Assembly: GCF_003626595.1 (NCBI RefSeq)
Contig: NZ_RBAK01000005.1
Coordinates: 62,001 to 126,000, forward strand
Length of the DNA stretch: 64,000 nucleotides
From: Micromonospora endolithica
Lineage (GTDB): Bacteria; Actinomycetota; Actinomycetes; Mycobacteriales; Micromonosporaceae
Reading direction: 5' to 3'
A program made the position numbers and the translations under genes. Shown here piece after piece: positions 50,450 through 57,739 of the stretch. The stretch's first letter is position 1. Each line of letters starts with the position of its first letter. The notes under the pieces were generated by a model. It was not told where the DNA came from. It made no database searches and worked only from the letters and a program-made list of their open reading frames with translations.

Positions 50450-51149
50450 GCCGTCCCGTCCCACCGTCGCCGACTTCCACCGGGTCAACCGGGGCGGCGG
50501 ACTGTTCAGCGAGTCGATCAGCCAGTGGCTGGGGGCGGTCTTCGCGCTGGTCGCCCAGCGGCTCGGGCTGCGCCCGACCGCGCTGACCATCACCAACCTG
50601 GTGCTCGGCCTGGCCGCCTCGGCGACCGTGGTGGTGCTCGCTCCCGAGGTCGCCGCCGGGCGGGTGCCGGCCTGGGTGGTCGGGCTGCTGGCGCTGGTCG
50701 GCTGGCAGGTGGCGTACGCACTGGACTGCGCGGACGGGCAGCTCGCCCGGGTGACCGGTCAGGGCAGCGCGGCCGGCGCGCGGGTCGACGTGCTCTGCGA
50801 CGTGGCCGCCCAGATCGCGCTTGTCGCCGCGCTGGCCGCGACCGCGGTGGCGCAGGAGCCGTCCACGCCGACCTGGCTGATCGCCGCGTTCGCCGGCACC
50901 TGGATGGTCAACCTGGTCACCTCGGTCATGCAGGCCGGCCCGAACGCGGCCAGCATGGTCACCTCGACCTCGCTCCCGGTTCGCCTGGCGAAGCTGATCC
51001 GCGACTACGGCGCGGTGATCTTCGTGGCCGGGCTGGTGCTGCTCTTCGCGCCCGCGCTCACCCTGTGGGTGGTGGTCGCGTTCACGGTCGTCAACGGCGG
51101 CTTCCTGCTGGCCAGCATCGCCTTCTCCGCCCGCGCCTCGCTCCGCTGA
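50424..51149 (+). CDS. CDP-alcohol phosphotransferase, integral membrane
   Basis: A 241-residue protein from GTG 50424, overlapping the dehydrogenase end by 26 bases. It has about six helices and the complete family signature DGxxARx8Gx3Dx3D, seen in DCADGQLARVTGQGSAAG followed by RVDVLCD. Family members transfer a phospho-alcohol from a CDP-alcohol to an acceptor, or add an alcohol to CDP-diacylglycerol, producing phospholipids such as phosphatidylinositol phosphate or phosphatidylglycerol phosphate. The long conserved N-terminus (FHRVNRGGGLFSESISQWLG) is common in this actinomycete subgroup. With the two genes before it, it probably completes synthesis of a phospholipid or a glycerophosphate-like headgroup. 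Confidence 0.9.
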   Translation: MHSATTLAEPSRPTVADFHRVNRGGGLFSESISQWLGAVFALVAQRLGLRPTALTITNLVLGLAASATVVVLAPEVAAGRVPAWVVGLLALVGWQVAYALDCADGQLARVTGQGSAAGARVDVLCDVAAQIALVAALAATAVAQEPSTPTWLIAAFAGTWMVNLVTSVMQAGPNAASMVTSTSLPVRLAKLIRDYGAVIFVAGLVLLFAPALTLWVVVAFTVVNGGFLLASIAFSARASLR

Positions 51150-51152
51150 GGT

Positions 51153-51207
51153 GTAAGGAAGGGCCCCCTATTAACGCCTGCGGTAGAGGAAGGGCCCCTT
51201 ATTAACC
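51153..51207 (+). repeat. Intergenic repeat copy B (GTAAGGAAGGGCCCCC type)
   Basis: Starts GTAAGGAAGGGCCCCC, then TATTAACGCCTG, repeating GGAAGGGCCCCTTATTAAC in a second half-unit. The first 16 bases and the TTAACGCCTG block match copy A at 35694-35749 (reverse orientation) exactly. It lies 4 bases after the phosphotransferase stop and borders two decayed genes. Confidence 0.85.
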
Positions 51208-51255
51208 TGGCGGCATAGACAGAACGTGCCTGCGCGGTGCGAGCGGAAGCGCTAG

Positions 51256-51471
51256 CTGCACCGGGCAGCGCACCTGGTCGATGCGGCCCGCGCCGATCTT
51301 CAGGCCGACGACCCTGTCAGCGCGGGCCGGGTGCTGGTCGACGCCGCCCAGATGGCCCCGACAGAGGTACGCCACCGGCCAGCCGCCCGGGAGGCGCTCG
51401 CCCAGGTGGCCCGCGAACCGCACGCGCCGGCCACGATCATCCAGCTCGCCGCCGTCCTCGGGGTGAGCTGA
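51256..51471 (+). pseudogene. C-terminal fragment of an XRE-type regulator
   Basis: A 71-codon open segment after a TAG at 51253. It reads HLVDAARADLQADDPVSAGR, VLVDAAQMAPTEVRHRPAAR, then PHAPATIIQLAAVLGVS to TGA 51469-51471. This pattern matches the C-terminal helical repeats of actinomycete XRE regulators of about 400 residues whose N-terminal DNA-binding part is missing here. It begins within 50 bases of repeat copy B, so an insertion or deletion at the repeat may have removed the rest. Confidence 0.65.
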
Positions 51472-51473
51472 GC

Positions 51474-51672
51474 ATGACCGGCCCGTTCCTGTCGTTGGTC
51501 CAGATCCGCAACCGGCTTACTCTCACCGCCCGAGCGGTCCTCCGCGACCATCGGGCCAACCCGGACGGCCGCTGCCGGATGTGCCGTACCGGGGCACCGG
51601 GCCATCCGGACGATCGGCGAGGCGTTCGAGCGAGATCGGCAGCGCCCGGCACTCACCAGGTCGGTGGCCTAG
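51474..51672 (+). pseudogene. Frameshifted small protein formerly paired with the XRE regulator
   Basis: ATG 51474 follows the fragment stop by 2 bases. The first 38 or so codons (MTGPFLSLVQIRNRLTLTAR, AVLRDHRANPDGRCRMC) resemble the small Cys-containing partner proteins often encoded after such XRE regulators. The family-like ending (HRAIRTIGEAFERDRQRPAL) is found in the next frame, ending at TAG 51670-51672. A single-base change near 51580-51600 would rejoin them. Hence a decayed gene or a sequencing error. Confidence 0.65.
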
Positions 51673-52913
51673 CGGGGCGGGCGACTCAGCGAGGCGTACA
51701 CGTCGATCAGCTGCTTGGTGACCACGTCCGGATGGAAGGTGCGCTCGTAGCGCAGGCGGGCGGCCGGGGCCAGCGCGGCGGCGCCGGCGGCGGCCGGCGG
51801 CAGGGCGGCGGCCAGCGCGGCCGGGTCCGGCGGCACGACCCAACCGGCCTCACCGGTCACCATCCCGACCGGCAGGCCGGGAATCGACGCCCGGAAGGCC
51901 GGGCCGGTGCCGGCGGGTTCCCGGGGGGCGTCGGCGCCGACCAGGTACGGGATGCCGCCGAGGGCGGTGCCGAGCACCGGCCGGCCCGCCGCCAGCGCCT
52001 CGATGATCACCGTGGGCAGCACGTCGTGCCAGGTCGAGGTGGCCAGGACCACGGCGCTGGCCTCCAGGGCGGCGCGCACACCCGCCCGGTCCAGCGGACC
52101 CAGGAAGGTGACGTCCGAGCGTTCCGCCGCGGCGGCCTCGACGAGCGGGCGCAGCTCGCCGTCGCCGGCGATGCGCAGCGGGCCGAGCGCGCCGTCCGGG
52201 TGCCGCCGCCACGCCTCCAGCAGCAGCCCCAGGCCCTTCTCCGGGGAGAGCCGACCGAGGAAGAGGAAGCCCTCGCCGACCGGCACGGGCGGGCCGGGGT
52301 CGGGAATCGCGTTCGGCTTCACCACGATCCGCTCGTCCGGAATGCCGTAGTCGCGCAGGTGGTCGGCGACGGCGCTGGTCAGCGCCACGAACCGGTCCAC
52401 CGACCTCCAGGTGGGGCGGTGCACCGCCAGGGTGGTGGCCATCAGCGCGCTCTGCGCCCGGGAGTCCCGGTAGCAGCGGTGCACCACCGCCGGCACGCCC
52501 AGCGTCCGGCCCCGGCAGTCCTGGCAGATCACGCCGTCGCGGAAATACAGCCCGGAGGAGCAGACCTGCCGGTAGTTGTGCACCGTCTGCACCACCGGCA
52601 CGCCGCGCCGGTGCGCGGTCCGCACCACCCACGGCGACAGCAGCGGGTACGGATTGTGCAGGTGCAACACGTCCGGACGGTGCTCGGTGATCAGTCGATC
52701 CAGGTCGTGCTGGGCCTTCGGCGCCCAGATCGGCGAGATCGGCAGCAGCGCCTTCGCCGCCTTCGACATCGACGGGATCTCGTCGGAGCTGCGCAGGAAC
52801 GGCAGCACCTCCACGCCGGCGGCCGCGAGCTGCGTGATCTCCACGTCGACGATCGTGTTCTCCCCGGAGGGCTGAGCCTCGCGGTACCGGTTGTGCGCCA
52901 CCACCACTCTCAC
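51669..52913 (-). CDS. Family 4 glycosyltransferase
   Basis: A 414-residue GT-B enzyme from ATG 52913. The N-terminal domain opens with RVVVAHNRYREAQPSGENTI and has RPDVLHLHNPYPLLSPWVVR. A cysteine-rich insert follows (CSSGLYFRDGVICQDCRGRT) as in several exopolysaccharide transferases. The C-terminal donor-binding domain has GFLFLGRLSPEKGLGLLLEA, FLGPLDRAGVRAALEASAVV and PTVIIEALAAGRPVLGTALG with the E-x7-E element. It transfers a sugar from a nucleotide donor to a lipid-linked or small acceptor. Nearby genes (polyprenyl-phosphate sugar transferase, CDP-alcohol phosphotransferase) suggest envelope polysaccharide or glycolipid assembly. Confidence 0.92.
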   Translation of the reverse strand: MRVVVAHNRYREAQPSGENTIVDVEITQLAAAGVEVLPFLRSSDEIPSMSKAAKALLPISPIWAPKAQHDLDRLITEHRPDVLHLHNPYPLLSPWVVRTAHRRGVPVVQTVHNYRQVCSSGLYFRDGVICQDCRGRTLGVPAVVHRCYRDSRAQSALMATTLAVHRPTWRSVDRFVALTSAVADHLRDYGIPDERIVVKPNAIPDPGPPVPVGEGFLFLGRLSPEKGLGLLLEAWRRHPDGALGPLRIAGDGELRPLVEAAAAERSDVTFLGPLDRAGVRAALEASAVVLATSTWHDVLPTVIIEALAAGRPVLGTALGGIPYLVGADAPREPAGTGPAFRASIPGLPVGMVTGEAGWVVPPDPAALAAALPPAAAGAAALAPAARLRYERTFHPDVVTKQLIDVYASLSRPPR

Positions 52914-52937
52914 GGGTGGAAAGGCTACCGTTGACTG

Positions 52938-53798
52938 GTGCCCGAACTACCGGAGGTTGAGGCGCTCGCGGGTTACCTGCGGCAGCGCGCGGTGGGGCGG
53001 CGTGTCGACCGGCTGGAGATCGCCGCGATCAGCGCCCTGAAGACGTACGATCCGGCCCCCACGGCCGCCACCGGACGGACGGTGACGGACGCGCGGCGGC
53101 ACGGCAAGTTCCTGGACGTGGTGCTCGACGGCGACCTGCACGTGGTGATCCACCTGGCCCGGGCGGGCTGGCTGCACTACCGGGAGGCGTTCGCGTCCAC
53201 CACCCCGCTGCGTCCCGGAAAGGGTCCGGTGGCGCTGCGGGTACGCCTCGACGACGGCTCCGGCTTCGACCTGACCGAGGCCGGGACCCAGAAGAGCCTC
53301 GCGGTCTACCTGGTGACCGACCCGGCGACGGTCCCCGGGGTGGCCCGGCTCGGTCCGGACGCGCTCGCCGCCGACCTGGCCACGTTCACCGAGCGGCTGC
53401 GCAGCCGCCGGGGCCAGGTCAAGGGGGTGCTCACCGACCAGACGGTGCTGGCCGGGGTGGGCAACGCGTACTCCGACGAGATCCTGCACGCGGCGAAGCT
53501 GTCGCCGTTCGCGCTGACCAACAGGCTGACTGACGACCAGCTGGCGACCCTGCACGCGGCGACCCGGCGGGTGCTGGGCGACGCGGTGACCCGGTCGGTC
53601 GGGCAGCGGGCCGCCGAACTGAAGGGCGAGAAGCGGTCCGGGCTGAAGGTGCACGCCCGTACCGGCCTGCCCTGCCCGGTCTGCGGCGACACGGTGCGGG
53701 AGGTCTCGTTCGCCGACTCCAGTCTCCAGTACTGCCCCACCTGCCAGACCGGCGGCAAACCGCTCGCTGACCGACGGCTGTCCCGATTGGTACGGTGA
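52938..53798 (+). CDS. Formamidopyrimidine-DNA glycosylase/endonuclease VIII family (Fpg/Nei)
   Basis: A 286-residue protein from GTG 52938. After Met removal, the catalytic N-terminal Pro2-Glu3 is in PELPEVEALAGYLRQRAVGR. The helix-two-turns-helix has VLAGVGNAYSDEILHAAKLS, and the C-terminal zinc finger is complete (CPVCGDTV, YCPTCQTGG). RHGKFLDVVLDGDLHVVIHL is the conserved core. It excises oxidised bases such as 8-oxoguanine and cuts the abasic site. It is divergent from the glycosyltransferase gene with only 24 bases between the starts, so the two promoters overlap the start regions. Confidence 0.95.
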   Translation: MPELPEVEALAGYLRQRAVGRRVDRLEIAAISALKTYDPAPTAATGRTVTDARRHGKFLDVVLDGDLHVVIHLARAGWLHYREAFASTTPLRPGKGPVALRVRLDDGSGFDLTEAGTQKSLAVYLVTDPATVPGVARLGPDALAADLATFTERLRSRRGQVKGVLTDQTVLAGVGNAYSDEILHAAKLSPFALTNRLTDDQLATLHAATRRVLGDAVTRSVGQRAAELKGEKRSGLKVHARTGLPCPVCGDTVREVSFADSSLQYCPTCQTGGKPLADRRLSRLVR

Positions 53799-53981
53799 GT
53801 GACGACGCTCTCGATTACGGAGAGGAATCGACCGGCCTGTGCCGAACGTCCGGGTCGTCGTTCCACCGCGGCCGTCATCCATCGGTATAGTGGCTCGGTC
53901 CCCGGCTTTCGACAGGCGAGCACGTGGGAGACTGGGACGGTGGGCGACCCGGGCCCTCACGGCGAGTGAGCGGCACGTGTC

Positions 53982-55565
53982 ATGCGGGAGGACATGGGTG
54001 AGGTGACGGCAAGCCTCCAGCGCCCGGTAACCAACACAGGCCGGAGCAAACTCGTGCGGCACGTCGACAGCTTCGAGATCCAGCCGCCGACACCGCCGTC
54101 CCCCAGCGGGGTCCCGCGGTCGGCATGGGCCCGGGCCCGGCGCCGGGTGTCGCGCTGGCACCGTCCCTACACCGCCGTCCTGCTGCTGCTGGACTTCGCG
54201 GCGGCGGCGTTCGCCAGCTTCACCGCCATCCACACCTTCGACCAGGCGCGGGCCGGCTTCCACGACGCCGACGACGACCCGACCTGGTTCTTCATCGTGG
54301 CATTCGCCCTGCTGCCGCTGGGTTGGGTGATCAGTCTCTGGTTCAACGGGGCGTACGACCGGCGCTACCTCGGCCTCGGTCCGGACGAGTACAAGCGGGT
54401 CATCCGGTCCGGCGTGGCGGTGGCCGCGACGGTCTCCTTCCTGGCGTTCGCCACGAAGACCGACCTCTCCCGTTACACGGTGGGCACCGCACTGCTCGGC
54501 GCGCTGCTGCTGATCCTGCTCGGCCGCATCCTGACCCGGTTCGTGCTGCACGTCATCCGACGCAACGTCGGCCAGGCCGGGCACCGGATGGTGCTGGTCG
54601 GGACGCTGCCGGAGTGCCTGGAGGTCTACCGGTCGGTCACCCGCAGCCCGGCCGCCGGCCTGGTGCCGGTCGCCATTCACATCACCGACGGCTACGCCGC
54701 CGCGCGGGGCATCCAGACCCCCATCCCGATCTACGCGGGCCGGGACGTCCTCGCCCTGGTCCGCGAAGTCGGCGGCGACACCATCGCGGTGTGCGGCTCG
54801 GCCAGCGCCGAGCCGGGCGAGCTGCGCCGGCTGGCCTGGCAGTTGGAGGGCTCCGGCGTCGACCTGGTCGTCGCACCGCAGCTCACCGACATCGCCGGCC
54901 CCCGGGTGCACATCCGTCCCATCGAGGGCCTGCCGCTGCTGCACGTCGAGGAGCCGACCCTCTCCGGGCCGGCGCTGCTGGCGAAGAATCTGCTCGACCG
55001 GGTCGCCGCCGGCGTCGGTCTGCTGTGCCTGATACCCCTGTTCGTGGTGATCGGGCTGGCCATCAAGGTCTCCGACCGGGGTCCGGTCTTCTTCCGCCAG
55101 CCCCGGGTCGGCCACGAGGGGCGGACGTTCCGGGTCTGGAAGTTCCGGACCATGTACGTCGACGCCGAGGACCGACTGGCCAGCCTGGTCGACCGGAACG
55201 AGACCGACGGCATGCTGTTCAAGATGAAGCAGGACCCCCGGGTCTTCTCGGTGGGCCGCTTCCTGCGCGCCTCGTCCCTGGACGAGCTGCCACAGTTGAT
55301 CAACGTGTTCAAGGGCGAGATGTCGCTGGTCGGGCCCCGGCCGCTGCCCGCCGACGACGGCGACTTCCTCGGTGACGTACGCCGGCGGCTGCTGGTCCGA
55401 CCGGGCATGACCGGCCTGTGGCAGGTCTCCGGGCGCTCCGACCTGTCCTGGGACGAGGCGGTCCGGCTGGACCTCTACTACGTCGACAACTGGTCCCTCA
55501 CCTACGACCTCAGCATCCTGTGGCGCACCGTCGGGGTGGTGCTCGCCCGCAAGGGCGCGTACTAG
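53982..55565 (+). CDS. Polyprenyl-phosphate sugar phosphotransferase (exopolysaccharide initiating enzyme, WcaJ/WbaP-like)
   Basis: Up to 527 residues from ATG 53982; ATG 53994 or GTG 54003 are close alternatives, with GGAGG between them. Four N-terminal helices are seen (TAVLLLLDFAAAAFASFTAI, WFFIVAFALLPLGWVISLWF and two more), then a Rossmann-like CoA-binding-type region (MVLVGTLPECLEVYRSVTRS). A fifth helix (VAAGVGLLCLIPLFVVIGLA) precedes the catalytic Bac_transf domain with WKFRTMYVDAEDRL, SLDELPQLINVFKGEMSLVG, PRPLPADDGD and RPGMTGLWQVSGRSDLSWDE. It loads a sugar-1-phosphate onto undecaprenyl phosphate to start polymer synthesis. No other polymer genes follow. Confidence 0.94.
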   Translation: MREDMGEVTASLQRPVTNTGRSKLVRHVDSFEIQPPTPPSPSGVPRSAWARARRRVSRWHRPYTAVLLLLDFAAAAFASFTAIHTFDQARAGFHDADDDPTWFFIVAFALLPLGWVISLWFNGAYDRRYLGLGPDEYKRVIRSGVAVAATVSFLAFATKTDLSRYTVGTALLGALLLILLGRILTRFVLHVIRRNVGQAGHRMVLVGTLPECLEVYRSVTRSPAAGLVPVAIHITDGYAAARGIQTPIPIYAGRDVLALVREVGGDTIAVCGSASAEPGELRRLAWQLEGSGVDLVVAPQLTDIAGPRVHIRPIEGLPLLHVEEPTLSGPALLAKNLLDRVAAGVGLLCLIPLFVVIGLAIKVSDRGPVFFRQPRVGHEGRTFRVWKFRTMYVDAEDRLASLVDRNETDGMLFKMKQDPRVFSVGRFLRASSLDELPQLINVFKGEMSLVGPRPLPADDGDFLGDVRRRLLVRPGMTGLWQVSGRSDLSWDEAVRLDLYYVDNWSLTYDLSILWRTVGVVLARKGAY

Positions 55566-55597
55566 CGCCGGGGGCCACCACCCGTCAGGATCGCTGC

Positions 55598-56824
55598 GTG
55601 GGTGGCAACCTCTCCGCCGTCTTCGGCGTCGTCTCACTGGTCAGCGCGCTGGCCGCGGCCCTGTACGCGGTGCTCCGGCTGCGTGCCCGGCGGGGCATCG
55701 CCACGGCCACCCAACGGGCCACCTACGAGGTGCTGCACACCGCCGGACTGGCCGCCGAGCCGCTGCGCGCCGGGCTGACCGCACCCCACGCGGCGAAGGC
55801 CGTACGCCATCTGCGGGCCCTGGTGGGGTCGGCCGGGCTGGCGCTCACCGACGCCGACCGGCTGCTGGCGCTGGACGGCCGCGGCACCCACCACGACGCG
55901 CAACTGGTCGCGGCGGCCCGGCGGGCGGTGGAAACCGGACGGTCGACCGTGCTCGGCGAGTCGGAGCTGCAGTGCGACCGGGTGGACTGCCCGGTACGCG
56001 GCGCGGTCGTCGCACCGCTCGACGGACCACTCGGTCGGCCCGCCGGCGCGCTGGTCGCGGTCGCCGACGGCCCACCCGAGCCGGGGCTGGTCCAGGCCAC
56101 CCTGGAGACCGCCCACTGGGCCGGCAACCAGCTCGCCCTGGCCGAGTTGGACTCGTCCCGGGAGCGCCTGGCCCGCGCCGAGGTACGGGCGCTGCGCGCC
56201 CAGATCAGCCCGCACTTCATCTACAACGCGTTGACCGCGATCGGCTCGTTCGTGCGCACCGACCCGGACCGGGCGCGGGAGCTGATCCTGGAGTTCGCCG
56301 AGTTCACCCGGTACTCGTTCCGGGCGCACGGCGAGTTCACCACGCTCGCCGAGGAACTGCGGTCGATCGACCGCTACCTGACGATCGAACGGGCCCGCTT
56401 CGGTGACCGGCTCCAGGTGCGGTTGCAGATCGCGCCCGAGGTGCTGCCGGTGACGCTGCCGTTCCTCTGCCTGCAACCGCTGGTCGAGAACGCGGTCCGC
56501 CACGGGTTGTCCCGCAAGCCGGGCACGGGCATGGTGAGCATCGAGGCCCGGGACGCGGGCACCGAGTGTCACATCACCGTGGAGGACGACGGGGTGGGGA
56601 TGGATCCGAGCGCGCTGACCGCCGGCATCGCCGAGCTGGCCGGGCCCGCCGGCGACCCCGGCGACGACCCGGGCGGTCACGTCGGCCTCTCCAACGTCGA
56701 CGAGCGGCTCCGGTCGGTCTTCGGCGACGGCTTCGGCCTGGTCGTCGAGACCGGGCTGGGGGCCGGCACGAGGGTGAGCATGCGGGTGCCGAAGTTCCAC
56801 CCCGGCGTACGGGCGGGCTCGTGA
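55598..56824 (+). CDS. LytS-like sensor histidine kinase (HPK8 type)
   Basis: A 408-residue protein. GTG 55598 is chosen (AGGA 8 bases upstream). One N-terminal helix (AVFGVVSLVSALAAALYAVL) is followed by a GAF-like regulatory region (about 60-190) with a CDRVDCPV cysteine pair that could sense redox state or a ligand. Next come the His-kinase phosphoacceptor block (RAQISPHFIYNALTAIGSFV) and the ATPase (PLVENAVRHGLSRKPGTGMV, DDGVGMDPSALTAGI, HVGLSNVDERLRSVFGDGFG). This is the LytS/YehU type that pairs with LytTR regulators. The stop overlaps the next gene by 4 bases, so it phosphorylates that regulator. Confidence 0.92.
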   Translation: MGGNLSAVFGVVSLVSALAAALYAVLRLRARRGIATATQRATYEVLHTAGLAAEPLRAGLTAPHAAKAVRHLRALVGSAGLALTDADRLLALDGRGTHHDAQLVAAARRAVETGRSTVLGESELQCDRVDCPVRGAVVAPLDGPLGRPAGALVAVADGPPEPGLVQATLETAHWAGNQLALAELDSSRERLARAEVRALRAQISPHFIYNALTAIGSFVRTDPDRARELILEFAEFTRYSFRAHGEFTTLAEELRSIDRYLTIERARFGDRLQVRLQIAPEVLPVTLPFLCLQPLVENAVRHGLSRKPGTGMVSIEARDAGTECHITVEDDGVGMDPSALTAGIAELAGPAGDPGDDPGGHVGLSNVDERLRSVFGDGFGLVVETGLGAGTRVSMRVPKFHPGVRAGS

Positions 56825-57576
56825 GTACCGGTTACCTGCGGGTGCTGGCGGTGGACGACGAGCCGCCGGCGCTCGACGAGTTGGCGTACCACCTGCGGGC
56901 CGACCCCCGGGTGGCCCGGCTGCACACGGCGGGCGACGCCACCGAGGCGCTGCGGGTGCTCCGCGACGACGACGTGGACGTGGTCTTCCTGGACATCCGG
57001 ATGCCCGGCCTGGACGGCATGGAGCTGGCCCGGGTACTGCGCCGGTTCGCCCGGCCGCCGGCGATCGTGTTCGTCACCGCGTACGACGACGGCGCGGTGG
57101 ACGCGTTCGACCTCGGTGCCACCGACTACGTGCGCAAGCCGGTCCGGGCCGAGCGGCTGGCCGAGTCGCTGCGCCGGGTGATGGGTTCCCGGGTGGTGCC
57201 GGCGCATCCGGCGGCGTTGGCCCGCGCCGAGGAGGACCCGACCATCCCGGTCGAGCTGGCCGGCACCACCCGGATGCTGCCCCGTTCGGCGGTGCGGTGG
57301 GTGGAGGCGCAGGGCGACTACGCGCGGCTGCACACCGCCGACGGGTCGCACCTGGTGCGGGTGTCGCTGGCGACCCTGGGGGAGCGCTGGGCGGACGCCG
57401 GTTTCGTCCGGATCCACCGGTCGTACCTGGTGCAGTTGCGGCTGATCGCGGAGCTGCGGCTGGTCAACTCCGGCTACGTGGTGGTGGTCGACGCGACCGA
57501 GCTGCCGGTGAGCCGCCGGCACACCCGGGAGTTGAAGGACAAGCTGGTCCGGGCCGCGAAGCAGGACTGGCGCTAG
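56821..57576 (+). CDS. LytTR-family response regulator
   Basis: A 251-residue regulator from GTG 56821, overlapping the kinase stop by 4 bases. The receiver domain has AVDDEPPALDELAYHLRADP, phosphoacceptor Asp in VDVVFLDIRMPGLDGMELAR, and AFDLGATDYVRKPVRAERL. The C-terminal LytTR domain binds DNA through beta-strand loops: VRWVEAQGDYARLHTADGSH, FVRIHRSYLVQLRLIAELRL and ELPVSRRHTRELKDKLVRA. With its kinase it forms a complete two-component system. In other actinomycetes such pairs regulate transporters or carbon-source responses; the target here is not visible. Confidence 0.95.
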   Translation: MSTGYLRVLAVDDEPPALDELAYHLRADPRVARLHTAGDATEALRVLRDDDVDVVFLDIRMPGLDGMELARVLRRFARPPAIVFVTAYDDGAVDAFDLGATDYVRKPVRAERLAESLRRVMGSRVVPAHPAALARAEEDPTIPVELAGTTRMLPRSAVRWVEAQGDYARLHTADGSHLVRVSLATLGERWADAGFVRIHRSYLVQLRLIAELRLVNSGYVVVVDATELPVSRRHTRELKDKLVRAAKQDWR

Positions 57577-57579
57577 GTG

Positions 57580-57737
57580 CCTGTGTCAAAGCCCCTGGCC
57601 GGCCTGCGGCGGGCCCAGACGACGACCGGCCGCGTTGGAGACTCGTCCGGATACAACACCGGTATCCGCACGAATCTCCGCCTTGCCGGACCGCCGCCTG
57701 GACTCCGCCTCGGCTCGACCGAGGACTTCGACACAGG
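57580..57737. repeat. Large imperfect inverted repeat, 75-base arms, between convergent genes
   Basis: The left arm (57580-57654) begins CCTGTGTCAAAG and ends GTCCGGATAC. The right arm (57662-57737) read in reverse begins CCTGTGTCGAAG and ends GTGCGGATAC. Apart from a stretch with scattered mismatches in the middle, the arms agree along their length. A 7-base centre separates them. It lies exactly between the stop of the LytTR regulator (57576) and the stop of the kinase gene on the minus strand (57740), so a strong bidirectional terminator or RNA hairpin is expected. Confidence 0.75.
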
Positions 57738-57739
57738 CC

